Origin: Bacilli bacterium
Lineage (GTDB): Bacteria > Bacillota_I > Bacilli_A > RF39 > UBA660
Reading direction: 5' to 3'
NCBI GenBank assembly: GCA_017525035.1
Contig: JAFXTH010000023.1
Coordinates: 1-64,000, forward strand
Length of the DNA: 64,000 nucleotides
Shown here: positions 32,860 to 41,703 of the stretch, one piece after another
How positions within the stretch are numbered: the first letter of the stretch is position 1
Layout: every line of letters starts with the position of its first letter
Notes under the pieces: model-generated
What the model was told of the DNA's origin: nothing
Databases searched by the model: none
What the model saw: the letters and a program-made list of their open reading frames with translations, nothing else
Program-made: the position numbers and the translations under genes

Positions 32860-33477
32860 ATGGAAAAGTTAACTGATAAACAAAAAATTATATTAGATAC
32901 TATCAAAAAATATATTGCTAAGAATGGTTTCCCTCCTACTGTTAGAGAAATAGGACATGAACTAAATTTAAGTTCACCAGCAACTACACACTTTCATCTT
33001 TCTAAATTAGAAAGCAAAGGATATATCAAAAAGAATAAATCTAAGAATAGAACTATTGAACTTTTAGTTCCAAATGAATATTTAGACGATAACAGTGAGG
33101 TTGCAAATGTTGCTCTAATAGGTACAATAACTGCAGGAAGTCCTATCGAAGCAATAGAAAACCCTGATGAATACTTTTCAATACCTGTGAGCTTAATTCC
33201 AAGAAAAAGCGAAGTGTTCGCTTTAAATGTTAAAGGAACTTCTATGATTAATAAAGGAATAAGAGATGGGGATATAGTTTTAATTGAAAAGAAAAAGGTT
33301 GCTAACAATGGTGAAATTGTTGCAGCAATGACTGGGGAAAATGAAGTTACATTAAAGACATTTTATAAAGAACAAGGTCATTTTAGATTACAACCTGAAA
33401 ATGATACAATGGCTCCAATAATTCTAGATAGTGTTACTATTTTAGGAAAAGCTGTTGGACTATATAGAAAAATTTAA
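32860..33477 (+). CDS. lexA: LexA SOS repressor
   Basis: The 205-residue protein has a winged-helix DNA-binding domain (PPTVREIGHELNLSSPATTHFHL, about 25-47 in two parts) and an S24 self-cleaving domain: the Ala-Gly cleavage site in TITAGSP (about 90-96), the catalytic Ser in KGTSMINKG (about 128), and the Lys in EVTLKTFYK (about 165). It represses DNA-damage genes until RecA-stimulated self-cleavage. GAAAGGAAGTGCCTC precedes the ATG. It is one of few plus-strand genes here. Confidence 0.95.
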   Translation: MEKLTDKQKIILDTIKKYIAKNGFPPTVREIGHELNLSSPATTHFHLSKLESKGYIKKNKSKNRTIELLVPNEYLDDNSEVANVALIGTITAGSPIEAIENPDEYFSIPVSLIPRKSEVFALNVKGTSMINKGIRDGDIVLIEKKKVANNGEIVAAMTGENEVTLKTFYKEQGHFRLQPENDTMAPIILDSVTILGKAVGLYRKI

Positions 33478-33507
33478 AAAGAAGACTAATTTAAAAAGTC
33501 TTCTTTT
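33477..33507. terminator. Bidirectional terminator between lexA and cotE
   Basis: AAAAGAAGACT/AGTCTTCTTTT 11-bp stem with a 9-base loop and T runs on both strands, between convergent genes; it includes the last codons of cotE. Confidence 0.8.
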
Positions 33508-33974
33508 ATTTCGCCATCAATTGCATCTTCTTCTCTATCGCTTTCAACACCAATTCTTATTTTAGTGTCTCCAACAATTTCAGATGCTAATTCTTTTTCA
33601 ATTGTATAGACAATTTCATTGTCTTTTATTTCTGCTTTAATGCATGTTGGTTGTTTTATTGCTCTTACAATTATTTCATCTTGACCATCATAATCATCAT
33701 TTAAAACAACATCTATAGTATCTGTGTATTCTACAACATCTTTAGCAACTTCCGTTTTAGTATTATTGTTAGTAGAATACCAAATATTCACATCATACTT
33801 CCCTTTTACTATTACCTTTTCTTGATCTTTAGTTCCTTTGAATGTATGATTAATTACCCAACATCCTAATATTACAGCAGGTTCTTCTAAAGTTTTAAGA
33901 GTATGAGTTGTGGTAGTTGCAAGCTTTCCTTTACCTACAACAGCCTTAGTAACAATCTCTTTATAGCTAGCCAT
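33486..33974 (-). CDS. cotE: CotE-like outer spore coat morphogenetic protein
   Basis: The 162-residue protein aligns by eye with B. subtilis CotE: YKEIVTKAVVGKG at the start, LGCWVINHTFKG, YDVNIWYSTNNNTKTEV, a QPTC segment and an IVGDTKIRI segment near the end. CotE organises the outer spore coat. It ends with an acidic tail (EDAIDGEIKEDF). The start is the ATG at 33974 with GAGGAGGTTAAC just before it. It lies downstream of ymcA and miaB, the same order as in Bacillus. Whether this organism sporulates cannot be told from this window. Confidence 0.85.
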   Translation of the reverse strand: MASYKEIVTKAVVGKGKLATTTTHTLKTLEEPAVILGCWVINHTFKGTKDQEKVIVKGKYDVNIWYSTNNNTKTEVAKDVVEYTDTIDVVLNDDYDGQDEIIVRAIKQPTCIKAEIKDNEIVYTIEKELASEIVGDTKIRIGVESDREEDAIDGEIKEDFLN

Positions 33975-34022
33975 GTTAACCTCCTCTATCATAGTTTATG
34001 CATCTAGAATAAAGAAGTTATT

Positions 34023-34051
34023 AAAAAAATTAATAGCATTGCTATTAATTT
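34023..34051 (-). terminator. Terminator after ymcA
   Basis: AAATTAATAGC/GCTATTAATTT 11-bp stem with a 3-base loop and T run on the minus strand, overlapping the ymcA stop region. cotE therefore may need its own promoter. Confidence 0.75.
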
Positions 34052-34383
34052 ATATTTTGTTCTAAAATACTTTTAATTGATTGAAATGTATTATTTAAAT
34101 CTTCTTTTAAATAAGAATATTCTTGATAAGTAGGAAAAGAATCTAATTCTTTTCTTTTATTGTCTATTTCTTTATCAATATCATCAGTATTTTCCTTGTT
34201 ATATTCTAAATTAACTCTTTTTTGTTCAAGCTTTTTAATATCCTTAACTAAAGACATAATAGAGTTATTCTTTTTCATTTCGTTTGCTAAATAAATATAT
34301 CTTTGATAATCAGCACTGCTTTTAACAATAGAGATTAATTCATCTATTTTTTTAATAATTAATTCTTTATTTTGCTTTTCCAT
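34045..34383 (-). CDS. ymcA: YmcA/YlbF family regulator (Y-complex subunit)
   Basis: The 112-residue, almost wholly helical protein matches the Com_YlbF family (YlbF/YmcA), which in B. subtilis forms with YaaT a complex that directs RNase Y and affects sporulation, competence and biofilm. The assignment to YmcA rather than YlbF rests on gene order: miaB upstream (17-base overlap) and cotE downstream, as in Bacillus. GGAGTTTAG precedes the ATG. Confidence 0.75.
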   Translation of the reverse strand: MEKQNKELIIKKIDELISIVKSSADYQRYIYLANEMKKNNSIMSLVKDIKKLEQKRVNLEYNKENTDDIDKEIDNKRKELDSFPTYQEYSYLKEDLNNTFQSIKSILEQNIN

Positions 34384-35776
34384 CTAAACTCCAAGTTTTA
34401 GCATCAGTTACTTCTACTTTAACTATCTTACCAATTAATGAAGAATCTCCTTCAAAATTGATTAATTTATTAGTATCAGTATATCCACATAGTAAACCTT
34501 CTTTTTCACTTGGTCCATCTACTAAAACATCAACAACTTTTCCAAGCATTTTTTGATTGCTTTCTAAGAAATATTTATTTACGATTTCATTTAATCTATG
34601 TAATCTATCTTCTTTTTCTTTCAAAGTAGATTTATCTTCTAACTTTTCTGCAGGAGTTCCTTTTCTTGGTGAAAAAATAAAGGTATAAGCATTATCAAAC
34701 TTACAATAATTAACAAGTTCTAATGTTTCTTCAAAGTCTTCTTCCTCTTCACTAGGAAATCCTACAATAATATCAGTTGAAACAGTTACATTTGGGATAG
34801 TTTTAATCTTATCAAATAATTTTATATAATCTTCTTTTGTATATCTTCTACCCATAAGTTTTAATACTTTTGATGATCCTGATTGTACAGGTAGATGAAT
34901 ACTTGGCATTATATTTGGATATTTCTTTATGACTTCAATCATTCCATCAGTAAAGTCCCATGGATGGCTAGTCATAAATCTTACTCTTGGAATACCTGTC
35001 TTAGCAACATCTTCAAGTAAATTTTCCATATTATAATCATTATTAAAATCTTTACCATATGCATTAACGTTTTGTCCAAGAAGTGTTACTTCTTGATATC
35101 CATCTTTAACAAGTTTATTAACTTCTTTTATAATATCATCTTTATCTCTACTTCTTTGTTTTCCTCTTGTGTAAGGTACTATACAGTAAGTACAGAACTT
35201 ATCACAACCATACATTATATTAACAAAGGCTTTATATCTATTAGCTCTTTTAACTGGAATATCTTCAGTAATATTACCTTCTTTACTAAATACTTCTATA
35301 ACTTGTTTCTTAGTCTTCAAAGCTTCATTTAAAATATATGGAAGATGATGAAGATTATGTGTTCCAAATACGAAGTTAACGTATTTATATTTTTTCATTA
35401 TTTCTTCAACTACTTTTTCTTCTTGTGCCATACATCCACATACCCCAATAATTAAGTCTTTGTTTTTTTCTTCTTTTAAATGCTTTAATCTTCCTAGCAT
35501 ACCAAAAGCTTTATTATGGGCATTTTCTCTAATGCTACAAGTATTTAATATTACTACATCAGCATCTTCTTGATCTAGTGCTTCTGTGAAATTAAGTTGT
35601 TCTAACATTGCTTTAATATTTTCAGTATCATGTTCATTCATTTGGCATCCATAAGTCTTAACATAATATTTCTTATTAAGTCCTATATTTATTATTGAAT
35701 CATCAATACTGTAATATTCTTTTTCTACAACTTCCTTATTTCTTTTTCTTGCTTCTTTGTAATCAGGTAATTGCAT
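34367..35776 (-). CDS. miaB: tRNA-2-methylthio-N6-dimethylallyladenosine synthase (MiaB)
   Basis: The protein of about 469 residues is a radical-SAM methylthiotransferase for A37 of tRNAs. The UPF0004 domain has the three cysteines of the auxiliary cluster (KTYGCQMN, NTCSIREN, GVCGCMAQE), the radical-SAM motif is CDKFCTYCIVPYTRG (about 195-210), and a C-terminal TRAM domain is visible (GKVVDVLVDGPSE onward). Start at ATG 35776 with GGAAGTGATAAGT upstream. Its end overlaps ymcA by 17 bases. Confidence 0.94.
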   Translation of the reverse strand: MQLPDYKEARKRNKEVVEKEYYSIDDSIINIGLNKKYYVKTYGCQMNEHDTENIKAMLEQLNFTEALDQEDADVVILNTCSIRENAHNKAFGMLGRLKHLKEEKNKDLIIGVCGCMAQEEKVVEEIMKKYKYVNFVFGTHNLHHLPYILNEALKTKKQVIEVFSKEGNITEDIPVKRANRYKAFVNIMYGCDKFCTYCIVPYTRGKQRSRDKDDIIKEVNKLVKDGYQEVTLLGQNVNAYGKDFNNDYNMENLLEDVAKTGIPRVRFMTSHPWDFTDGMIEVIKKYPNIMPSIHLPVQSGSSKVLKLMGRRYTKEDYIKLFDKIKTIPNVTVSTDIIVGFPSEEEEDFEETLELVNYCKFDNAYTFIFSPRKGTPAEKLEDKSTLKEKEDRLHRLNEIVNKYFLESNQKMLGKVVDVLVDGPSEKEGLLCGYTDTNKLINFEGDSSLIGKIVKVEVTDAKTWSLDGKAK

Positions 35777-35837
35777 ACTTATCACTTCCATTTGTTAATT
35801 TTATCATAAATAGTTAAAAAAAAGAAGAAGTATTCTT

Positions 35838-36521
35838 CTAATCAAATAAAACTCTATTTAAGAACGAATCCATTCTTCTTGTTTTATTATTTTTAACTTC
35901 TTCTATTATTTCATCAAAATTTTCTTTTAGATAATTAATTATCATTTTAACTTTTGGAGCTACTTCTTTATCCTCAAGTCCACAAATTATCATTTCTAAG
36001 TTGTTTATTTTTGAATATTGTCCATAACTACTATTTTTTATGTATGTATCATATAATCTTTTGAATGATAATACACCAACTTCACTAAATCTTGAATCTT
36101 CAAGTATTTTAGCAGTCATATATGTTGAACTATTCATTAATGATTTATCTAGAATAGTTTCTCCCTTATTATTTCTTATATTTGGAATAAATTTTTTATT
36201 TCTTTTAATTTCTTTGTAAATATCTAAAGTATTTAATCCTTTGATAGTTACTAGTATGTGGGCAAAAGTGTCTCCATCATTATTTTGATGATTAATATCC
36301 CATCTTTTATCCTTTATGTGTTTAAGAACAATTTCAAAGTATCCTTTCTTAAGTAGCTTTGCTAAAATATTGTTCCCTTGCTCATCCACAACATTAATAT
36401 CAAATGTTTTTCTTGATAATATTTTGTCTATTAACTCAATATGTTCTTCTTTTAATAGTTCAAATATCAGGGACGGATCAGCATCACAAGCATTGATTGT
36501 CTTTGTCTCATCGTAAAACAC
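35838..36521 (-). CDS. Ankyrin-repeat protein
   Basis: The protein of about 227 residues contains at least three ankyrin-type repeats: DINVVDEQGNNILAKLLKKG, DINHQNNDGDTFAHILV and PNIRNNKGETILDKSL, spaced about 33 residues. It has no signal peptide and is presumably a cytoplasmic protein-binding scaffold; partner unknown. I start at GTG 36521 because AGAGGTGTATAAC precedes it; an upstream GTG at 36539 lies before that site. A short hairpin with T run follows at about 35818-35840. Confidence 0.72.
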   Translation of the reverse strand: MFYDETKTINACDADPSLIFELLKEEHIELIDKILSRKTFDINVVDEQGNNILAKLLKKGYFEIVLKHIKDKRWDINHQNNDGDTFAHILVTIKGLNTLDIYKEIKRNKKFIPNIRNNKGETILDKSLMNSSTYMTAKILEDSRFSEVGVLSFKRLYDTYIKNSSYGQYSKINNLEMIICGLEDKEVAPKVKMIINYLKENFDEIIEEVKNNKTRRMDSFLNRVLFD

Positions 36522-36593
36522 GTTATACACCTCTTTCACACGTGACAGTTTGTTATTCTACCAAAAAATGACAAAAAAGTCAAATTAGAGGCA

Positions 36594-36619
36594 CAAAAAA
36601 ATAAGCCATTGGCTTATTT
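36594..36619 (-). terminator. Terminator after the small membrane protein gene
   Basis: AAATAAGCC/GGCTTATTT 9-bp stem with a 3-base loop and T run on the minus strand, overlapping the end of the gene. Confidence 0.75.
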
Positions 36620-37132
36620 CTTAGCACATGCTTCTTCAGCTTTTTTACCAGTATATCCTGATAAACAAAGGCAATCTGCGTCACCATGAGCATATTTAAT
36701 TGTTACGGTTTTCATTGCGAAACCTTTTTCGACTTCTACTGAATAAATTGCGGCTTGTGAGTTCTCATCATAGAAGAAGTCATTTCCTTGGCATCTATAA
36801 TATGAATAATTGTTTAGGTGATTATCAAAGAAATCTTTAACATATTTTGACTTTCTATATGTTTTAAACACTATTTCATTACCATCATCTTTAATAAAGA
36901 ACATTAAACGTGGTATATCAATTTCTATTTTACTAGTCTTATATGTAGTTTTAAAGAACGTTCTATTGCAGAAGAACACTAGCATTACTATTAAGAATAC
37001 TATAGCAAAAGAAACTAATAAAGTTTTCTTTAAACTGTATTCCCTTAGTTTTTCCATTTTTTCTTTCTTTCTTTCTGCTTTTTTAAGTAGTTTTTCTTCT
37101 TCAATTTCTTTTTTAGATTTTTTAATCTTCAT
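36614..37132 (-). CDS. Membrane-anchored hypothetical protein
   Basis: This protein of about 172 residues has a Lys/Glu-rich cytoplasmic N-terminus, a single membrane span TLLVSFAIVFLIVMLVFFC (about 39-57) and an extracytoplasmic part with several cysteines (YYRCQGNDF, DCLCLSGYTG, EEACAKK) that could form disulfides. No family is recognised. AGGTGATTTCA precedes the ATG at 37132. Confidence 0.6.
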   Translation of the reverse strand: MKIKKSKKEIEEEKLLKKAERKKEKMEKLREYSLKKTLLVSFAIVFLIVMLVFFCNRTFFKTTYKTSKIEIDIPRLMFFIKDDGNEIVFKTYRKSKYVKDFFDNHLNNYSYYRCQGNDFFYDENSQAAIYSVEVEKGFAMKTVTIKYAHGDADCLCLSGYTGKKAEEACAKK

Positions 37133-37189
37133 TGAAATCACCTATCCTAATATAATTATATAAAATATAATTGATATTTTCAAGAACAA

Positions 37190-37214
37190 TAAAAAAAGAC
37201 TTATATAAGTCTTT
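37190..37214 (-). terminator. Terminator after the tRNA genes
   Basis: AAAGACTTAT/ATAAGTCTTT perfect inverted repeat followed by a T run on the minus strand, 10 bases beyond the tRNA-Ser CCA end. Confidence 0.7.
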
Positions 37215-37223
37215 AATTATCTC

Positions 37224-37314
37224 TGGCGGAGACAGAGAGATTTGAACTCTCGCACCAGTTGCCCGGTCTACACCCTTAGCAGGGGCGCCTCTTCAGCCTC
37301 TTGAGTATGTCTCC
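37224..37314 (-). tRNA. tRNA-Ser(GCU)
   Basis: On the minus strand the 7-bp acceptor stem GGAGACA/TGTCTCC, a G discriminator and an encoded CCA are present. The anticodon loop is CTGCTAA, giving anticodon GCU. A long variable arm (about 15 bases) and the T loop GTTCAAATC confirm a class II serine tRNA. Reads AGC/AGU codons. Confidence 0.95.
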
Positions 37315-37346
37315 AGCTTAAGTTATTTTACAATATTAAATAAAAA

Positions 37347-37422
37347 TGGTGGGGCGTTAGGGATTCGAACCCTAGACCCACTGATTAAGAGTCAGTTGCT
37401 CTACCAACTGAGCTAACGCCCC
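37347..37422 (-). tRNA. tRNA-Lys(CUU)
   Basis: On the minus strand GGGGCGT/ACGCCCC acceptor stem, A discriminator, encoded CCA, D loop AGCTCAGTTGGTAGAGC, anticodon stem-loop with CTCTTAA (anticodon CUU) and T loop GTTCGAATC. It lies 32 bases upstream of tRNA-Ser and is probably cotranscribed with it. Confidence 0.95.
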
Positions 37423-37481
37423 ATAAACATTGCTATTTAGTTATACCATAAATTTCACAAAAAGAAAAGTATAAATATAAA

Positions 37482-37506
37482 AAAACAGCAATTTTCTTGC
37501 TATTTT
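37482..37506 (-). terminator. Terminator after uppP
   Basis: AAAACAGCAA/TTGCTATTTT stem (one G-U pair on the transcript) with a 5-base loop and T run on the minus strand, overlapping the uppP stop codon. Confidence 0.7.
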
Positions 37507-38309
37507 ATTAATAAATATCCTAGTACAAATAGTCCAAATGCTACTCTATACCACATAAATACATTGAAACTATTCTTCTTCAAATACTTAAGTAGATATT
37601 TAATACAAATTAGTCCTACTACAAATGATACTAAAATTCCTACTCCAAATATTGCTAAATTATCAGCAATTATTGAAAAGTCTATCTTAATTAGTTGTAA
37701 TACAACTGCACCTAATACTACGGGTTCTGCTAAATAGAATGAAAACTTAGCTGCATCTTCTCTATCTAGCTTTAATCCTCTTGCAGCTGCTATTGTTGTA
37801 CCACTTCTAGAAAATCCTGGGATAAGTGCAAATATTTGACTGCAACCAATTATGATTGCATCTTTTAATGTCATTTTTTCTAGATTTCTAGTTCTTGCCA
37901 TCTTCTTATCGACGATATAAATTATTATACCCATTACGATAAGAGCTACAGCAATAAGCCAGAATTTATCTCTTATATTTTCATCAATTGTATCCTCAAA
38001 TAATACACCAACAAGGGCTGCTGGTATTGTAGCGGCAATGATATACCACATCATCTTTCCTTCTTTATCTTTAGGTCCTTTTGTAACACCTTTGATAAAC
38101 ATATTCCAGAAGTCTTTAAAGAAGAATATTAATATGGCTAGTGATGTACCTAAGTGTAGTGCAACATCAAATGTAAGATCCATATTTTCAGTAATTACAT
38201 CTTTTCCAATTCCAAACAAATCTCTAAATATTATTAAATGAGCAGATGATGAGATTGGTAAAAACTCTGCTATCCCCTGAATAAATGCTAATATTATTAT
38301 TGCTATCAT
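37500..38309 (-). CDS. uppP: Undecaprenyl-diphosphatase UppP/BacA
   Basis: The protein of about 269 residues is a polytopic membrane phosphatase that recycles undecaprenyl pyrophosphate for cell-wall synthesis. It shows the family motifs QGIAEFLPISSSAHL (about 11-25) with the catalytic Glu and Ser, and PGFSRSGTTIAAA (about 163-175). About eight membrane spans are visible. ATG at 38309 follows GAGGTGTAT. Confidence 0.95.
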   Translation of the reverse strand: MIAIIILAFIQGIAEFLPISSSAHLIIFRDLFGIGKDVITENMDLTFDVALHLGTSLAILIFFFKDFWNMFIKGVTKGPKDKEGKMMWYIIAATIPAALVGVLFEDTIDENIRDKFWLIAVALIVMGIIIYIVDKKMARTRNLEKMTLKDAIIIGCSQIFALIPGFSRSGTTIAAARGLKLDREDAAKFSFYLAEPVVLGAVVLQLIKIDFSIIADNLAIFGVGILVSFVVGLICIKYLLKYLKKNSFNVFMWYRVAFGLFVLGYLLIK

Positions 38310-38344
38310 ATACACCTCATTATTCTTTCCATATAATTATAACA

Positions 38345-39271
38345 TTATATGTTCTTTCTAGCAAACAATTGCTTTAGTTTATTTCTTTGCATTGATTGTT
38401 CTTTTGTTACATCTTGTTTTTGTTTTTTTCTATAATCTGTAATACATTGCTTAGTATATGCTGCTAATTTTTTATAGTCTTGATATTGTTCTTTTGAAAC
38501 ACCATCTAAATCTTTTGTAATATTACTCATCTCAATTACTTGCTCTGCAAGAGTTAAAAGTTCTTCATCAACCATGCTTGGATTATTATTTATCATATAA
38601 TTAACATAGAACAAGAATGACATTTTATTACATTGTTTACAGAATGGATGTTCTGACTTATAACCATCTATTGCTCTTTTAATTTCTACTGGATCATTAG
38701 TTGAATTTAATGTTGAAGTTATTTGTCTTCTATAAAAGTCCATTTCAAAAGCATCGTCTCTATTGGCATATGCTTCACATCCTGCTGCTAAATCTTGTAC
38801 TGCTCTTTCATAGTTGTATTTTGTATATCTTAATCCATCCATTCCTAATTGAGTTTTAAGTATGTCATGAGCTTGTTCTTTGTCATCAGCCTTTTTATAA
38901 TTTCCACCTGGAGTAATTCCTACTTCATATTGCTCTCTTACAAAAGCCATTGTATTAATAAGTGTTGCAATCTTGTCAACTACTTCTTGCTTAGTATCTG
39001 GATATTCAACAAGTCCATCACTTAATAATGTATAAACAGTTTCGTATTTATCTACAGCTCTTACTTGATAGCTAAGTCTTTCACTAAACATTTTAGTGTA
39101 TTTTTGTACAAAATCAACAAATGCTTCTTTTGTTTTTAAATAAATTTCTTCTAATTCATCTATAGATAGTCTATTTATATCATCAATTAATCTTAATTCT
39201 TCTAGTTCATCTATAGTAAATCTATTTGCTTCGTTTACTATTCTTGCTTCTTTTATTTGCCCTGCTTTCAT
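38345..39271 (-). CDS. Hypothetical helical protein overlapping lon
   Basis: I do not recognise this 308-residue protein. It is mostly helical and charged, with a short internal duplication near the N-terminus (RFTIDELEELRLIDDIN and RLSIDELEEIYLKT, about 17-46) and a CKQC pair in HPFCKQCNKMS. It begins with ATG 39271 and a strong AGGAGGAAAGAAAG, 50 bases before the lon stop codon, so the two genes share 50 bases in different frames and are translationally coupled. Confidence 0.65.
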   Translation of the reverse strand: MKAGQIKEARIVNEANRFTIDELEELRLIDDINRLSIDELEEIYLKTKEAFVDFVQKYTKMFSERLSYQVRAVDKYETVYTLLSDGLVEYPDTKQEVVDKIATLINTMAFVREQYEVGITPGGNYKKADDKEQAHDILKTQLGMDGLRYTKYNYERAVQDLAAGCEAYANRDDAFEMDFYRRQITSTLNSTNDPVEIKRAIDGYKSEHPFCKQCNKMSFLFYVNYMINNNPSMVDEELLTLAEQVIEMSNITKDLDGVSKEQYQDYKKLAAYTKQCITDYRKKQKQDVTKEQSMQRNKLKQLFARKNI

Positions 39272-41576
39272 CTTTCTTTCCTCCTAAATTTTTGAATATA
39301 TCTAAATAATTATCTACTAGGATAAATTCAATCTTATCTTTTATTTCATCTGGAATTTCTTTTAAGTCTTTTTCATTTTCTCTTGGAATAAATATCTTAT
39401 TAACCATCGCACGGTATGCACCAATTACTTTTTCTTTCAATCCACCAATTGGTAATACTCTTCCTGTTAATGTTATTTCTCCTGTCATACTTGTTTTTGA
39501 AGATACGCTTAGTTTTGTTAATAAGCTTATCAATACAGTAGTAATTGCAACACCTGCTGATGGACCTTCTTTTTGAATTGCACCTTCAGGTACGTGAATA
39601 TGTATTGTTTTACCCTTCAAATCATTTAAGTTAATATTAAATATATCATGATTAGACTTAACGTAATCAAGTGCAATCTTAGCAGATTCTTGCATTACTT
39701 CTCCTAGTGAACCAGTTAATATCAATTCTTCAGTACCATCGAATATTGTAGCTTCAATAGGTAAAATATCTCCACCATAAATAGTATAAGCAAGACCATT
39801 AACGATACCTACTCTATCTTCTTCAATATTGTCATTATATAAGAATTTCTTGATTCCTAAGTATTCTTCTAAATCATCACTGTCAATAATATATTTTTTC
39901 TTTTCTTTATCTACAACAATCTTCTTAACAATCTTTCTAAGTATTGTTGCTATTAATCTATCAAGTTCTCTTACACCTGATTCTTTTGTATAGTTTCTAA
40001 CAAGTGTAAGTATAGCTTCATCAGTGAATTCTACTTCACTATCTTTTAATCCGTGCTCTTTTAATTGATCAATTATCAAATGACGTTTTGCTATATCAAG
40101 TTTTTCAAATTCTGTATAAGATGATACTTCTATTATTTCAAGTCTATCTCTTAATTCTTCTGGAATTTGTGATAAATAGTTTGCTGTTGCAATAAACATA
40201 ACGCTAGATAAGTCAAACTCTTCTTCTAAGTAGTGATCTGTAAAGTATTTATTTTGCTCTTTATCAAGTACTTCTAGTAAACTTGATGCTGGATCACCTT
40301 TTATATCTTTAGTCATTTTATCAATTTCATCTATTATAAATACTGGGTTTTTAACTCCTGCTTTCTTCATCCCTTGAATGATTAATCCTGGAGCTGATCC
40401 TACATATGCCCTTCTATGTCCAATAATTTCAGCTTCATCGTTAATTCCACCAACAGATATCTTTGTTACTTTTCTATTGATACTTTTAGCAACATTCTTA
40501 GCAAATGTTGTTTTACCAACACCTGGAGGTCCAACTAAACAAATAATTGGGCTTCTTAAGTTATCAGTTTTTTGTTTTACTGCTAAGTATTCAATAACTC
40601 TATCTTTAACATTCTCAAGTCCATAATGAGTACTATCAAGTATCTCTCTTACTTTCTTTAAATCTTTTCTATCTTCAGTTGTCTTTGTCCATGGAAGATT
40701 AAGTAACCAATCAATATATGTTCTAATCATTCCAGTCTCAGGTGACATAGAATTACTCATCTCATATTTATTTAATTCAACATTTAGTTTTTCTTTTACT
40801 TTCTTAGGGCAATCTAAAGCATCGATTTTATCTCTTAAAATCTCTATTTCGCTTTGTGATTCTTCTCCAAGTTCTTTCTTAATAGCTTTAATTTTTTCTC
40901 TTAAAACAAACTCTTTTTGTGACTCTTCAAGTCCATTTGCTACTGAAAGTTCAATATCTTGTTCTAGTTTTAATATTTCAATATCACTACTAATATCATC
41001 AAGAATCATTTTAACTCTTGAAGTACTTGAAGTTTCTTTTAGATATTCTTGTTTTCTTTCATAGTTAATTGGTAAATATAAAACAACAATATCTGTTAGT
41101 TTATCAATATCATTTATTCCTGCCGTTTGTGAAAGTATTGTATTAGACATATATGGTACTTCATGTACATACACATCTATATGTTTATTAAGTGCTCTTA
41201 CATAAGCCATTTCTTCTTTAGGTGATAATTCTTCAGTTGCAAGATAACTAAACAATGCTTCATATATTCCATCGTCTTTAGAATATGCAAATACTTTTAC
41301 ACGTGATTCACCTAGTATTATTATTCTTGTTTTACCATTAGGCATATCAAGTTTCATTTTTATCTTACCTACTATTCCATAGTTAGGTAATTCATCTATT
41401 TCTGGGCTTATCTCAAGAGTATCTTTTGGATTTACAATTAAGATTTTATTATCATAACAAGATTCTGCTAAAGATATTATTTTCTTATCTTCAGAAGAAT
41501 CTAATTCTATTCTGATTTCGTTATAAGGGAACAAGACCATATTCTTTAATAGAAGTACTGGAAGATTGCTTTTCAT
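39222..41576 (-). CDS. lon: ATP-dependent protease Lon
   Basis: The 784-residue protease has the LAN substrate domain (about 1-195), coiled coil, the AAA+ module with Walker A GPPGVGKTTF (about 350) and Walker B VFIIDEIDKM, and the protease domain with the Ser-Lys dyad (Ser in EGPSAGVAIT, about 680; Lys in GLKEKVIGAYRA, about 723). It degrades damaged and regulatory proteins in the cytoplasm. The Lys/Ser/Arg-rich tail of about 16 residues lies in the overlap with the next gene. AAGGAGGCGAGATACAT precedes the ATG; no CIRCE or other heat-shock operator is evident. Confidence 0.96.
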   Translation of the reverse strand: MKSNLPVLLLKNMVLFPYNEIRIELDSSEDKKIISLAESCYDNKILIVNPKDTLEISPEIDELPNYGIVGKIKMKLDMPNGKTRIIILGESRVKVFAYSKDDGIYEALFSYLATEELSPKEEMAYVRALNKHIDVYVHEVPYMSNTILSQTAGINDIDKLTDIVVLYLPINYERKQEYLKETSSTSRVKMILDDISSDIEILKLEQDIELSVANGLEESQKEFVLREKIKAIKKELGEESQSEIEILRDKIDALDCPKKVKEKLNVELNKYEMSNSMSPETGMIRTYIDWLLNLPWTKTTEDRKDLKKVREILDSTHYGLENVKDRVIEYLAVKQKTDNLRSPIICLVGPPGVGKTTFAKNVAKSINRKVTKISVGGINDEAEIIGHRRAYVGSAPGLIIQGMKKAGVKNPVFIIDEIDKMTKDIKGDPASSLLEVLDKEQNKYFTDHYLEEEFDLSSVMFIATANYLSQIPEELRDRLEIIEVSSYTEFEKLDIAKRHLIIDQLKEHGLKDSEVEFTDEAILTLVRNYTKESGVRELDRLIATILRKIVKKIVVDKEKKKYIIDSDDLEEYLGIKKFLYNDNIEEDRVGIVNGLAYTIYGGDILPIEATIFDGTEELILTGSLGEVMQESAKIALDYVKSNHDIFNINLNDLKGKTIHIHVPEGAIQKEGPSAGVAITTVLISLLTKLSVSSKTSMTGEITLTGRVLPIGGLKEKVIGAYRAMVNKIFIPRENEKDLKEIPDEIKDKIEFILVDNYLDIFKNLGGKKDESRANKRSKNSKRSK

Positions 41577-41636
41577 ATGTATCTCGCCTCCTTGAAAATA
41601 TGCTTTTTATTATAACTACCTAAAATATAAAATGCA

Positions 41637-41668
41637 ATAAAAAAGACACTTTTTTACAGTGCTTTTTT
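41637..41668 (-). terminator. Terminator after the prepilin gene
   Basis: AGCACT/AGTGTC-type stem (with a G-U pair) and 7-base loop followed by a T run on the minus strand, 36 bases beyond the prepilin stop and upstream of lon. Confidence 0.6.
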
Positions 41669-41703
41669 TTAACATTTTTTATTTTATATTTTTGATACAA
41701 AAA

